Origin: Halovivax limisalsi
GTDB taxonomy: Archaea; Halobacteriota; Halobacteria; Halobacteriales; Natrialbaceae
Direction: 5' to 3'
Length of the DNA stretch: 64,000 nucleotides
Assembly: GCF_023093535.1 (NCBI RefSeq)
Contig: NZ_CP095757.1
Coordinates: 2,666,001 to 2,730,000 of the forward strand
The notes under the pieces were generated by a model, which was given only the letters and a program-made list of their open reading frames with translations, was not told the DNA's origin and ran no database searches. Below, one piece after another: positions 42,232-49,570 of the stretch (the first letter of the stretch is position 1; each line of letters begins with the position of its first letter). A program made the position numbers and the translations under genes.

Positions 42232-43953
42232 CTACTCGGGGTTCGAATGCGCGACGGCAACCGTCGGGACCGACTCGTGGCGCTCACGGAGCTCGGGCCG
42301 ACTGACCGGAACGTCGACGCCATACGCCGGCTCGGGTTCGGCCTCCGATGCGTCGACGGTCTTGTCCACCCAGTAGACGTCCCACGTACAGGCGTCTCGC
42401 GAGAACGTGACGACGGAGTACCCCCAGTTGGCACAATCGGCGAGCGCGAAGCCCAGCAACCGCTGCAGCGCGGTCGTCGCGATCCGATTCGCCAGTCGCG
42501 CGCCGGCGGCTCCGACTCCGTCCGGCACCGCTCGATCGGCGCCGATCCGCCCGCTTGCGGGCAGGCGTTCGATCGCGTTCCGGACGGTACCCGCGATCCA
42601 GTCGTCGATCGTTTCGCTGAGCGTCACGCTCGTGACGCTCGGCGTCATGAACTCCACCCCGATGACGCCGTCTCCCTCGGCCGCCCGTAGGCGGGTGGCG
42701 AGGGTCATGTGCATGTCGCCGGTGAGCAAGACGACCGACGTCTGGTCCCGGACGGCCGCCATCGTCTCGGCGATCGTCGCCCGCTCGGCCGCGAACCCGT
42801 CCCACGAATCCTTCCACAGACCGCGAACGAGGGGTGCGAACAGCACCGCGTTCGCCCACGCCGTCCACCGCGTCTCGCTCCCGCGAAGCGTGTCGAGAAA
42901 CCACTCGCGCTGGGTTCGGCCGAGGATCGTGTGCGACGAATCCGCCCGATCCCAGGGCAGCACGCGATCCCTGCGCGAGTGGGGCCGGCTCCGAAACAGG
43001 CGTTCGTCTGTCAGCACCAGCGTGAGGAGGTCGCCGAACCGCGTGGCCGTGTACAGTTCGAACGAGTCGTGGAGGTGGTCGGCAGTCGGATCGTACGTGA
43101 TGCGCGCGGGGACGAACTCCCACCACGCCTGGATCCCGGCGCGCGTGAGGTACCGCGTGAACGCCGGCACGTCGCCGCACGGGTGGTCCGGAAACACCGG
43201 CGCGTCGCGCTCGTAGTCCCAGTATCGATCGTTCGCGATCGCGTGGTCGTCCCACGTCTGGATGACGGTGTGGCGTTCGTGCAGGCGTTGCAAGCTGGGT
43301 TCCGCCTTGTAGACCTCGTAGAGGTGGCGGAAGTCGTCCAGACTCATCGGGTGCGTCTCGCCGTCGGGAAGCTCGATTCGACGATCGTCGTACGGCCCAT
43401 CACCGACGTCGTCGTAGACGTAGTCGCCGAGGTGGAGGACGAAGTCGACGTCCGCCGCCGCGAGGTTCGCGATCGCCCCGAAGCGGCCGTGCTGGTAGTG
43501 CTGGCAGTTCAGTACGCCGAACGTGACCGACTCCGGCGACCGATCCTCGCCCGGGAGCGTCCGGCACCGCCCCGTCGGACTCCGGACGCCCCGGTACCCG
43601 AATCGATAGAAGTAGACCGAATCCGGCTCGAGGACGCCGTCGAGGTCGACCCGAAGCGTGTAGTTGTCGGTGGGTTTGACGCCGGGACCCGGGAGGACGG
43701 CTCGGACCACCGGATCGTCGAACGACTCGTCGGTCGCGACCTCGAGGCGCAACGACCGGGTCGGATCGTACCGATCCGGATGGATCCGCGTCCAGAGGAC
43801 GATCCCCGTCGGCGTCGGCCCGCCGCTCGCGACGGACTGGGGAAACACGTCCGCCGGACGGTCGTCCGTCCGATCGAGGTCCGTATCTTCGAGCGAGGTA
43901 CCCACGACGAGGTCCGCCGCGTCGACCGGCTGGCGAATGGTGACCGTCACCAT
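42232..43953 (-). CDS. PhoD-family metallophosphatase, apparently cytoplasmic
   Basis: The 573-residue protein has the PhoD N-terminal barrel (ADVFPQSVASGGPTPTGIVL then WTRIHPD) and the catalytic domain. Metal-site motifs are FGVLNCQHYQHGRFG, DVDFVLHLGDYVYDDVGDG near residue 170 and IQTWDDHAIANDRYWDYERD near 235; VVLLTGDMHMTLATRL near residue 400 supplies a later metal His. The family is normally exported by the Tat pathway, but this protein starts MVTVTIRQPVDAADLVVGTS, with no twin-Arg and no hydrophobic stretch. It hydrolyses phosphate esters by homology. A haloarchaeal IRAVPG-like loop precedes PGPGVKPTDNYTLRVDL. Confidence 0.87.
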   Translation of the reverse strand: MVTVTIRQPVDAADLVVGTSLEDTDLDRTDDRPADVFPQSVASGGPTPTGIVLWTRIHPDRYDPTRSLRLEVATDESFDDPVVRAVLPGPGVKPTDNYTLRVDLDGVLEPDSVYFYRFGYRGVRSPTGRCRTLPGEDRSPESVTFGVLNCQHYQHGRFGAIANLAAADVDFVLHLGDYVYDDVGDGPYDDRRIELPDGETHPMSLDDFRHLYEVYKAEPSLQRLHERHTVIQTWDDHAIANDRYWDYERDAPVFPDHPCGDVPAFTRYLTRAGIQAWWEFVPARITYDPTADHLHDSFELYTATRFGDLLTLVLTDERLFRSRPHSRRDRVLPWDRADSSHTILGRTQREWFLDTLRGSETRWTAWANAVLFAPLVRGLWKDSWDGFAAERATIAETMAAVRDQTSVVLLTGDMHMTLATRLRAAEGDGVIGVEFMTPSVTSVTLSETIDDWIAGTVRNAIERLPASGRIGADRAVPDGVGAAGARLANRIATTALQRLLGFALADCANWGYSVVTFSRDACTWDVYWVDKTVDASEAEPEPAYGVDVPVSRPELRERHESVPTVAVAHSNPE

Positions 43954-44414
43954 CGTGTCACCGGTCCGATGGCTCGAGACCAGCCCCGGGGTTCGTCAGG
44001 GACCGCGAGTGCGACTCGACGGGCATACTGTGTGATTAGTCTTGAGTGGAGTTAACTATTAGCATAGCAAGTCAGCAGTGACAACCGAGCGGCCGCGAAC
44101 GCGGTCGGCGCCGTCGACGACGACGGATCAATGGCATGTGCGACGACGGATCGGCCCTATCGACGAACGCGGACGGTCTGACGGGCTCGGCGACGGGCGA
44201 TTCGGACGGCGTCGAGGCCGGCTGGAGGGCGATCTCGACGCGTTCGCGGGATGACCGACTCGCCGGTCGAGCGCGGCGTTCCGACGCGGTGGTCGTGCTC
44301 CGTTGGGCCACCGTCGTGGGCTCGGCGACCGGCTCCGATCGGCCGTCCGCACGTTCGGTCCGCCGGCTGCGTGCTCCGGTCGGCCGGTCGCACGCTCCCC
44401 TCGCCGTCCGCACG
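43954..44414. other. Intergenic upstream of phoD-like gene
   Basis: This 461-bp gap contains A+T-rich sequence with TAACTATTAGC around 44050-44062, about 100 bp upstream of the phosphatase gene. The segment 44180-44410 is G+C-rich with imperfect direct repeats of CGTCCGCACG. No frame gives a believable protein. Confidence 0.4.
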
Positions 44415-44651
44415 CTACGGTCGACCGGCGCGCGCTTTCACCCGTTCCGAGAACGCCGACAGGTTCATCGCGGCGGCGCAGTGTTCACAGCAGTATCGCA
44501 CGGCGACCGTGTACGTCTCCGACAGCGGATCCGGCGGCGTCACCTCGACCCGGAAGCAGCGGGTTGGCGCCACGGTGCGATCACACCGGTAACAGCCGCG
44601 GTCGCGAGGCGAATCGCCGGCGCCGCCGCTCGATTCGTCGACGCCCCTCAT
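44415..44651 (-). CDS. Small zinc-finger-like protein
   Basis: The 78-residue product starts MRGVDESSGGAGDSPRDRGC. It shows CYRCDR near residue 20 and RYCCEHCAAAMNLSAF near residue 53: two Cys-x-x-Cys-type pairs separated by 30 residues, a treble-clef or zinc-ribbon spacing common in haloarchaeal small proteins. The pattern is close to bacterial FmdB-like or CPxCG-type fingers but not identical. An in-frame GTG at 44684 is an alternative start. It probably binds zinc; partner and function are unknown. Confidence 0.6.
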   Translation of the reverse strand: MRGVDESSGGAGDSPRDRGCYRCDRTVAPTRCFRVEVTPPDPLSETYTVAVRYCCEHCAAAMNLSAFSERVKARAGRP

Positions 44652-44684
44652 CCGAGACCACCACGGTACAGTCTGGCGGACCAC

Positions 44685-45096
44685 CCGGTGGCGCTCGGGC
44701 CCCCATCCCCGAAAACGAAGGTAGACGACGGATAGCGATTCAACTCTCTAAACCGCAGGCGTGCGAGACCTTTTTGTCTCGGAAGTGTGTACGCAATCAT
44801 GGCGACCAAAATCCCTGCTTCGGGATTTGGAAGCCACGTCTCGGGTGTGGCAGCACCCGGGACACTTTCATGCCCGTTCGGACGTGACTTCCGTCCTGAT
44901 TGTTGACGTGATGGGTAATATAGTTACTAATTATTAGTTGGAATCAACGGCTCGAGGTCGGAACAGTGCGCCACCTCGAGGTCCTGGAGCCCGTTCGGCG
45001 AAACCGATCGACCGTTGGTTGCAGGAATCCGCGAGACGGGGCATCCGGGCCTGAACAAGGTCCCATTAGACCGTCGTACAATTCCGAAGATACCGG
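44685..45096. other. Intergenic region with hairpin array C
   Basis: Between the zinc-finger gene and the gene at 45097 lie 412 bp. Stems occur at 44764-44781 (CGAGAC/GTCTCG with T5 in the loop), 44806-44830 (CCA-AATCCC/GGGATTTGG with one bulge), 44842-44859 (CGGGTG/CACCCG) and 44880-44896 (GGACG/CGTCC). An A+T-rich patch follows, with TAATATAG and the odd palindrome ACTAAT-T-ATTAGT at 44926-44938. A possible 35-residue open frame (44799-44906) reads through the stems but is probably not a gene. Confidence 0.55.
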
Positions 45097-45678
45097 TCAG
45101 TCGGTGATGAACTTGTTGTCGCGCCAGTTGACGCCGCCGTTCGACCCCGTCGAGTCGCGCGGGCCCTCGACGACCTCGACGTCGGCAGGCCGCACCTCGC
45201 CGTCGACGATGCGCGTCGCTTCGAGTTCGCCGCCCCTGTCGGAGATGGCCGTCAGCGTCCCCTTCTCGGACTGCTCGGCGATGTCACAGAGGACGAGGAA
45301 CATCTCGTACTGCAGGAGCGAGTTCTGGAGGACGGTCTCGCGATCGCCCTTGAACGCGGCGTACTCGACGAGTTCGGACTCGATCTCCTCTTCCTCCTCG
45401 TCCTCCCAGCGGAAGGCGTTCCGGTGCTCTTCCGGGTCCTCCTCGTAGACGCGGTTTTCCGTGACGCTCGCCTTGAGCTGGGCCGACGGGGTGTACTTGC
45501 TGACGCTCTCGTCCTCGGCGTCGGCCTTGAGGATGAGCGTGTTGTTGCGCCGAGTGAGTTCGACGTCGGCGATGCCGTCGGGAAATGTCGCTTCGTCGAG
45601 ATGATCCTGCAGATCCTCGAGCGGCAGTTCGAGCGTCGAGTGCAATCGATACACGTGACTGGATTCCTCGTTGGACAT
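45097..45678 (-). CDS. Conserved haloarchaeal hypothetical protein (DUF7110-like)
   Basis: The 193-residue acidic protein starts MSNEESSHVYRLHSTLELPL. A small alpha/beta domain covers ~10-75 (DLQDHLDEATFPDGIADVEL, LTRRNNTLILKADAED). A highly charged segment (EEHRNAFRWEDEEEEEIESE) and a helix LVEYAAFKGDRETVLQNSLL then QYEMFLVLCDIAEQ follow. It ends with a flexible tail (NGGVNWRDNKFITD). No catalytic motif is visible. The same pattern is widespread in haloarchaea, but the family name given here is from memory and uncertain. Confidence 0.7.
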   Translation of the reverse strand: MSNEESSHVYRLHSTLELPLEDLQDHLDEATFPDGIADVELTRRNNTLILKADAEDESVSKYTPSAQLKASVTENRVYEEDPEEHRNAFRWEDEEEEEIESELVEYAAFKGDRETVLQNSLLQYEMFLVLCDIAEQSEKGTLTAISDRGGELEATRIVDGEVRPADVEVVEGPRDSTGSNGGVNWRDNKFITD

Positions 45679-45925
45679 GGTGAAGGTAGGTGGACTGGTC
45701 GCTTACCACCACATACGACGGCGGCGCTTAAATGACCTGCTGTTCGATACCCGCCGGTTCCGCGCGTACAAATCAAATCCGCGACGACGGTTGATGAAAC
45801 TGATCCGTCAACGGCTAATTAACCGACGGGCATCGGGCCGACCGCGAGTGTCGGTGATACGAGCGCGCTCTCCAGTCCGCCTCGCAGTCAGTAACCGCGG
45901 TGTACTGGGTTCACGACGGGAGCCT

Positions 45926-46270
45926 TTACTCGCCAGCCAGCGTTTCGGCGAGCTCGCCGCGCTCGTCCAGCTCTTCGAGGATGTCGCTGCCGCCGACGAA
46001 CTCGCCGTCGACGTAGGTCTGGGGAATCGTCTCCCAGCCGCTGTGGGCCGAGAGCGCCTGCCGGAACTCGTCGAGCGAATCCAGGACGTCGACCGTCTCG
46101 AACTCCTCGCGGTGCTGGGAGATGAGCCCGAGCGCCTTGCGGGAGTAGCCACACTGCGGCATCAGTTCGGTTCCCTTCATGAAGAGGACGACCTCGTTCT
46201 CGTCGATCGCGGCGTCGACCCGTTCGGTGACCTCGTCCTGATCGAGTCCCTGGTTCGGCGGGAAGTCCAT
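45926..46270 (-). CDS. Monothiol glutaredoxin-family protein
   Basis: The 114-residue thioredoxin-fold protein starts MDFPPNQGLDQDEVTERVDA. The active-site motif CGYSR near residue 41 has a single Cys, as in monothiol glutaredoxins, preceded by VVLFMKGTELMPQ (the K-G-T/S-x-x-P element). WETIPQTYVDGEFVGGSDIL near residue 78 contains the cis-Pro (T-I-P-Q) and the GG-S/C-D glutathione- or cofactor-contact loop. Such proteins carry or transfer Fe-S clusters. Copy B of the composite repeat element starts 36 bp upstream of its ATG. Confidence 0.9.
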   Translation of the reverse strand: MDFPPNQGLDQDEVTERVDAAIDENEVVLFMKGTELMPQCGYSRKALGLISQHREEFETVDVLDSLDEFRQALSAHSGWETIPQTYVDGEFVGGSDILEELDERGELAETLAGE

Positions 46271-46305
46271 ACCCAATCCATGGGCACTCGGCCGCATATG
46301 CCTTG

Positions 46306-46407
46306 CGAACTTTTTACCCCTCGGGTTCGCTCGCGACACTCGCTCACCCTCGGCGCAAAAACTTCGATGAAAAAGGCCGGTGGCTCGGTCACAGACCTCG
46401 CCACCGG
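46306..46407 (+). repeat. Composite intergenic repeat element, copy B
   Basis: It starts with CGAACTTTTT-N5-TCGGGTTCGC (46306-46330), then CGCTCACC (46341-46348), then the 22-base core containing CTTCGATGAAAAAGGCC (46357-46378), identical to copy A. A stem CCGGTGG/CCACCGG (46377-46407) closes it. Between the blocks it has only 26 bp, compared with 75 bp of hairpin DNA in copy A. It lies upstream of the glutaredoxin gene, pointing away from it. Confidence 0.8.
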
Positions 46408-46414
46408 TGTGGTT

Positions 46415-46491
46415 CGAAAGAGCGCTTGCGCTCTTTCGTCATGCCGAGAGAGCGTAGCTCTCTCGTAGCAAACCGCTCGCTGCGCTCGCGG
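46415..46491. repeat. Tandem perfect hairpins next to copy B
   Basis: Two perfect hairpins follow each other: 46415-46438 (11-bp arms, TT loop, CGAAAGAGCGC type) and 46445-46465 (9-bp arms, GTA loop, CGAGAGAGC type). A weaker palindromic CCGCTCGC...CTCGCGG lies at 46473-46491. They sit about 130-200 bp downstream of the KDPG aldolase stop (minus strand). Confidence 0.8.
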
Positions 46492-46619
46492 ACACTTTCC
46501 GATGGTATGTACACAGTCTCTACGGCAAGGTTCCAACTTGTCGCGAAAAATGTCCGGTTACAAACGCCTCACGATCTTCGCTCCACCGAAGTGCCGTCGA
46601 TAGAACTGAATCGATACCC

Positions 46620-47303
46620 TCACTCCCGACGGGCGTCGGCGACTTCGGCGACGAACTTCTCGGCGCGTCGCTCGATCGCGTCGAAGTCGCCCTCGTCGAT
46701 CGCGTCGCCGTCGACCAGGTCGCTCCCGACGCCGACCGCACATGCGCCCGCGTCGAGGTAGTCGGCGGCGTTCTGTAGCGTGACGCCGCCGGTCGGGACC
46801 AGGTCGACGTCACCGAACGGCCCGGCGAGCGCCGAGAGGTGGCCCGGCCCCACGCTGCTCGCGGGGAAGACCTTCAGTACGTCGGCCCCGGCCTCCAGCG
46901 CGGTCACGGCCTCCGTGGGCGTGAGAACGCCGCACATCGACAGCACGCCCCGACGGTTGCACGTCTCGACCACTGGGGGCGCCGTGTGCGGCGTGACGAC
47001 GAACGACGCCCCGGCGTCGATGACCGCGCTCGCCGTCGCCGGATCGAGGACCGTCCCGGCTCCGATCACCGCGTCGGTCCCGTCGAGTTCGGCTCGCAAC
47101 CGCGAGACCTTCTCGGCCGCGCCCGGATCGTCGGCCGTGATCTCGATCCCCGGGACGCCGCCCCGGACAAGCGCCGCCGCGACCGGAACGATCGACTCCG
47201 GGTCGACCCCGCGGAGGACGGCCACCACGCCGCTTTCGACGATGGTGCCGAGCGGCGGCCGTCGACTGCGCTCCCTCCCGTCGTCCGCGTCGAACGCGCA
47301 CAT
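46620..47303 (-). CDS. 2-dehydro-3-deoxy-6-phosphogluconate aldolase (KDPG aldolase, bacterial type)
   Basis: The 227-residue class I aldolase cleaves KDPG to pyruvate and glyceraldehyde 3-phosphate. Residues 21-31 (IVESGVVAVLR) and Glu54 in GIEITADDP form the active-site start. The Schiff-base Lys144 lies in VLKVFPAS, followed by the phosphate-binding VPTGGVTLQNAADYL near residue 169. The usual bacterial chain is about 210 residues. It starts six bases from the preceding dehydratase stop, so the two form an operon in the Entner-Doudoroff route, with gfcR upstream on the same strand. Confidence 0.93.
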   Translation of the reverse strand: MCAFDADDGRERSRRPPLGTIVESGVVAVLRGVDPESIVPVAAALVRGGVPGIEITADDPGAAEKVSRLRAELDGTDAVIGAGTVLDPATASAVIDAGASFVVTPHTAPPVVETCNRRGVLSMCGVLTPTEAVTALEAGADVLKVFPASSVGPGHLSALAGPFGDVDLVPTGGVTLQNAADYLDAGACAVGVGSDLVDGDAIDEGDFDAIERRAEKFVAEVADARRE

Positions 47304-47308
47304 GGAAA

Positions 47309-48598
47309 TCAGGCCTCGTCGAAGAGTTCTTCGCCCTCGACCACGTGCTCGGCGACGACGTCCAGATCGAGCGTGACGCCGAGACCCGGTTCCTCGGGGA
47401 TCTCGATGTACCCCTCCTCGATGACGGTCTCTTCGACCAGATCGTCCCACCACCCGAGTTCGTAGGAGTGGAACTCGACGGCCAGCGCGTTCGAGATCGA
47501 CGCACCGACCTGGGCGCTGGCCATCGTCGCGACGGGCGAGGAGACGTTGTGCATCGCCACGGGAACGTAGTAGAGATCCGCGAGGTCGGCGATCTTCGCC
47601 GTCTCCCGCATCCCGCCGACCTTCGGGAGATCGGGGGCGACGATGTCGACTGCGCCCTCCTCCAGGAGCTGGCGCTGGCCGTGCGTGCGGTAGACGTTCT
47701 CGCCGGTGGCGATCGGCGTGCTCGTCGACTGCGTCACCGCCCGCTGGACGTCGTGGTTCTCCGGCGGGACGGGATCTTCGAGCCACCAGACGTCGTACGG
47801 TTCGAGGGCTCTCGCCAGTCGCTTCGCGCTGTCCGCCGAGAACGACCAGTGACAGTCGAAGGCGACGTCCGCCCGGTGGCCCACGGCCTCGGTGACCGCC
47901 TCGACGATCGAGCGCTTGTGCTCGATCTCCGCGTCGCGAAGGTGGCGGTTCGCCCGGTCCTTCTCGTGGCCGGAGGGCACGTCGAGGTCGAACTTCAACG
48001 CGTCGTAGCCCAGCTCCTCGACGACGCGTTCGGCTTCCTCCGCCTGGGCGAGCGGTTCGGCCGGCGGCGGATTCTCGCCCGCCGCGGCCGCCGTCGGCGG
48101 CCCCGCCTCGCCGTCGCCCTCGACGTGGCAGTCGCAGTAGACCCGAACCTCGTCGCGGTACTTCCCGCCGAGCAGCTGGTAAGCCGGCACCTCGAGGATC
48201 TTCCCCGCCAGATCGTGCAGCGCCACCTCGATCCCCGAGATGGCCGTCACCGTCACGCCGCCGATCGAGCCCTCGCCCGACATCCGCTGGACGAGGTGCT
48301 CCGTGAGGCGATCGATGTCGAGCGGGTTCTCCCCCCGGAGGAAGGGAACCATCCGTTCTACCAACTCCGGCGCGCCGGCCCCCCAGTAGGCCTCGCCCGT
48401 CCCGACGATGCCGGCGTCGGTGTACACCCGGACGAGCGTCCACGGGAAGTTGCCGTCGACCATCGTCGTCTGGACGTCCGTGATCTCGACGTCGCGTCCG
48501 CCGCCGCGCTCGGCGGAGAGTCCCATCGAGTCGGCCGCCAGATCGCGCATCGTGTACTCGGCGTTCGGATCCCGAAGCGCGCTGTAGTCGATTCCCAT
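47309..48598 (-). CDS. Sugar-acid dehydratase of the enolase superfamily (gluconate/xylonate-type)
   Basis: The 429-residue enzyme removes water from an aldonic acid to give a 2-keto-3-deoxy acid. Enolase-superfamily features are LVRVYTDAGIVGTGEAYWGA in the capping domain, ALKFDLDVPSGHEK with the active-site Lys region near residue 208, and metal ligands in VAFDCHWSF, WWLEDPVPPEN and PIATGENVY. The general-acid His lies in VAMHNVSSPV. Linkage to KDPG aldolase favours gluconate (or galactonate), giving KDG; xylonate is also possible for this family. An insert of about 25 residues (GDGEAGPPTAAAAGENPPPA) near residue 180 is unusual. Confidence 0.88.
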   Translation of the reverse strand: MGIDYSALRDPNAEYTMRDLAADSMGLSAERGGGRDVEITDVQTTMVDGNFPWTLVRVYTDAGIVGTGEAYWGAGAPELVERMVPFLRGENPLDIDRLTEHLVQRMSGEGSIGGVTVTAISGIEVALHDLAGKILEVPAYQLLGGKYRDEVRVYCDCHVEGDGEAGPPTAAAAGENPPPAEPLAQAEEAERVVEELGYDALKFDLDVPSGHEKDRANRHLRDAEIEHKRSIVEAVTEAVGHRADVAFDCHWSFSADSAKRLARALEPYDVWWLEDPVPPENHDVQRAVTQSTSTPIATGENVYRTHGQRQLLEEGAVDIVAPDLPKVGGMRETAKIADLADLYYVPVAMHNVSSPVATMASAQVGASISNALAVEFHSYELGWWDDLVEETVIEEGYIEIPEEPGLGVTLDLDVVAEHVVEGEELFDEA

Positions 48599-48726
48599 GG
48601 GGCGTCCAAGCACGTCGACCGTTGTAGCTGTTGGTTCAGCGAACGCGACCGGTCGGAACGCGGATCTGTTCCGTGCGAAACGGTCCCTTCGGGTTCGCCG
48701 AGAACGACGGCGACGTCGGGACGAAC

Positions 48727-49383
48727 TCAGGCGTCGTCCCGGCCGACGCTGATCACCTGCAACAGCGAGTAGATCGGCACGCCGTCGAGTTCGTCGAGTC
48801 CCTGTTTGTCCGCCAGTACCACGCAGGCCAGCGGCTCGCCGCCCTCGGCCCGGATCGCCTCGATCGTCTCGCCCATCGTCGTCCCGCTGGTGATGGTGTC
48901 GTCCACCACGTAACACTCGCGATCGCGAATCCCGGCGAAGTTGTGGCTGAACGAACCGGCGAGCTCGTCGATGTCGCCCTCCTCCCACTGGTGCTTCGCC
49001 GGCGTGTACGTCGCCAGGTCGGTCTCGAGTTCGCGCGCGACGAGGGCGGCGACCGGGCCGCCCGCCTTCTCGATCCCGACGGTCAGGTCGACGTCTTCGC
49101 CGTGTTTCGCGAGCAGATCGGCCATCGCCACGGCGATCGCGCCCAGTCGACGCGAGTCGCGGCCGATCGCCGACCAGTCGACGTGGATGTCCTGCGGACT
49201 GCTCCCGGCGTCCGCTCCCGTAGCCGCTGTCGACCCCGCATCGACCGCATCCGTTCCGCTGCGTTCGACGAGCCAGCTCGCCGTCTCGCGCGAGACGTTG
49301 AGTTCGTCCGCAATTTCGCCGCGCGAGAGGCCCTGCTCGGCCAGTTCGGCCGCACCCTCGATCAGATCGTCGACGTTCTTCAT
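48727..49383 (-). CDS. gfcR: Transcription regulator GfcR (PRPP-binding-type)
   Basis: The 218-residue regulator has an N-terminal helix-turn-helix (EQGLSRGEIADELNVSRETA near residue 17) and a C-terminal phosphoribosyltransferase-like domain. The PRPP-binding loop CYVVDDTITSGTTMG is at residues 157-171. GfcR is the known haloarchaeal regulator of glucose and Entner-Doudoroff genes, and is not a true orotate phosphoribosyltransferase. It is 128 bp upstream of the dehydratase and aldolase genes on the same strand, so it may regulate its own neighbours. Confidence 0.9.
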   Translation of the reverse strand: MKNVDDLIEGAAELAEQGLSRGEIADELNVSRETASWLVERSGTDAVDAGSTAATGADAGSSPQDIHVDWSAIGRDSRRLGAIAVAMADLLAKHGEDVDLTVGIEKAGGPVAALVARELETDLATYTPAKHQWEEGDIDELAGSFSHNFAGIRDRECYVVDDTITSGTTMGETIEAIRAEGGEPLACVVLADKQGLDELDGVPIYSLLQVISVGRDDA

Positions 49384-49570
49384 GCGACCGGCTACGTCGC
49401 ACAGCCTCAAAGGGCTAACACGGGGCCGGATCGAGTTCGACCACTTTTCCTGACCGGCCAATCCCACCGGTCGTCCGTCCGCAGTCCGGAGCCGGACCGC
49501 GCTCGTCCACCCATCGAGGCTGCAACGGCGTCGTCCTTCGAGATCGCCACGTCGGAGTGAATCGATCGAT

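Noticed and set aside
44136-44735. 199-residue open frame on the plus strand
   Set aside because: Low-complexity arginine/serine translation overlapping the zinc-finger gene and intergenic repeats.
44799-44906. 35-residue open frame through hairpin array C
   Set aside because: It consists of the hairpin sequence itself; no homologue is recognisable and the stem structure explains the bases better.
47304-48443. Long in-frame extension upstream of KDPG aldolase
   Set aside because: The added residues are shadow of the dehydratase gene; the aldolase starts with MCAFDADDG at 47303.
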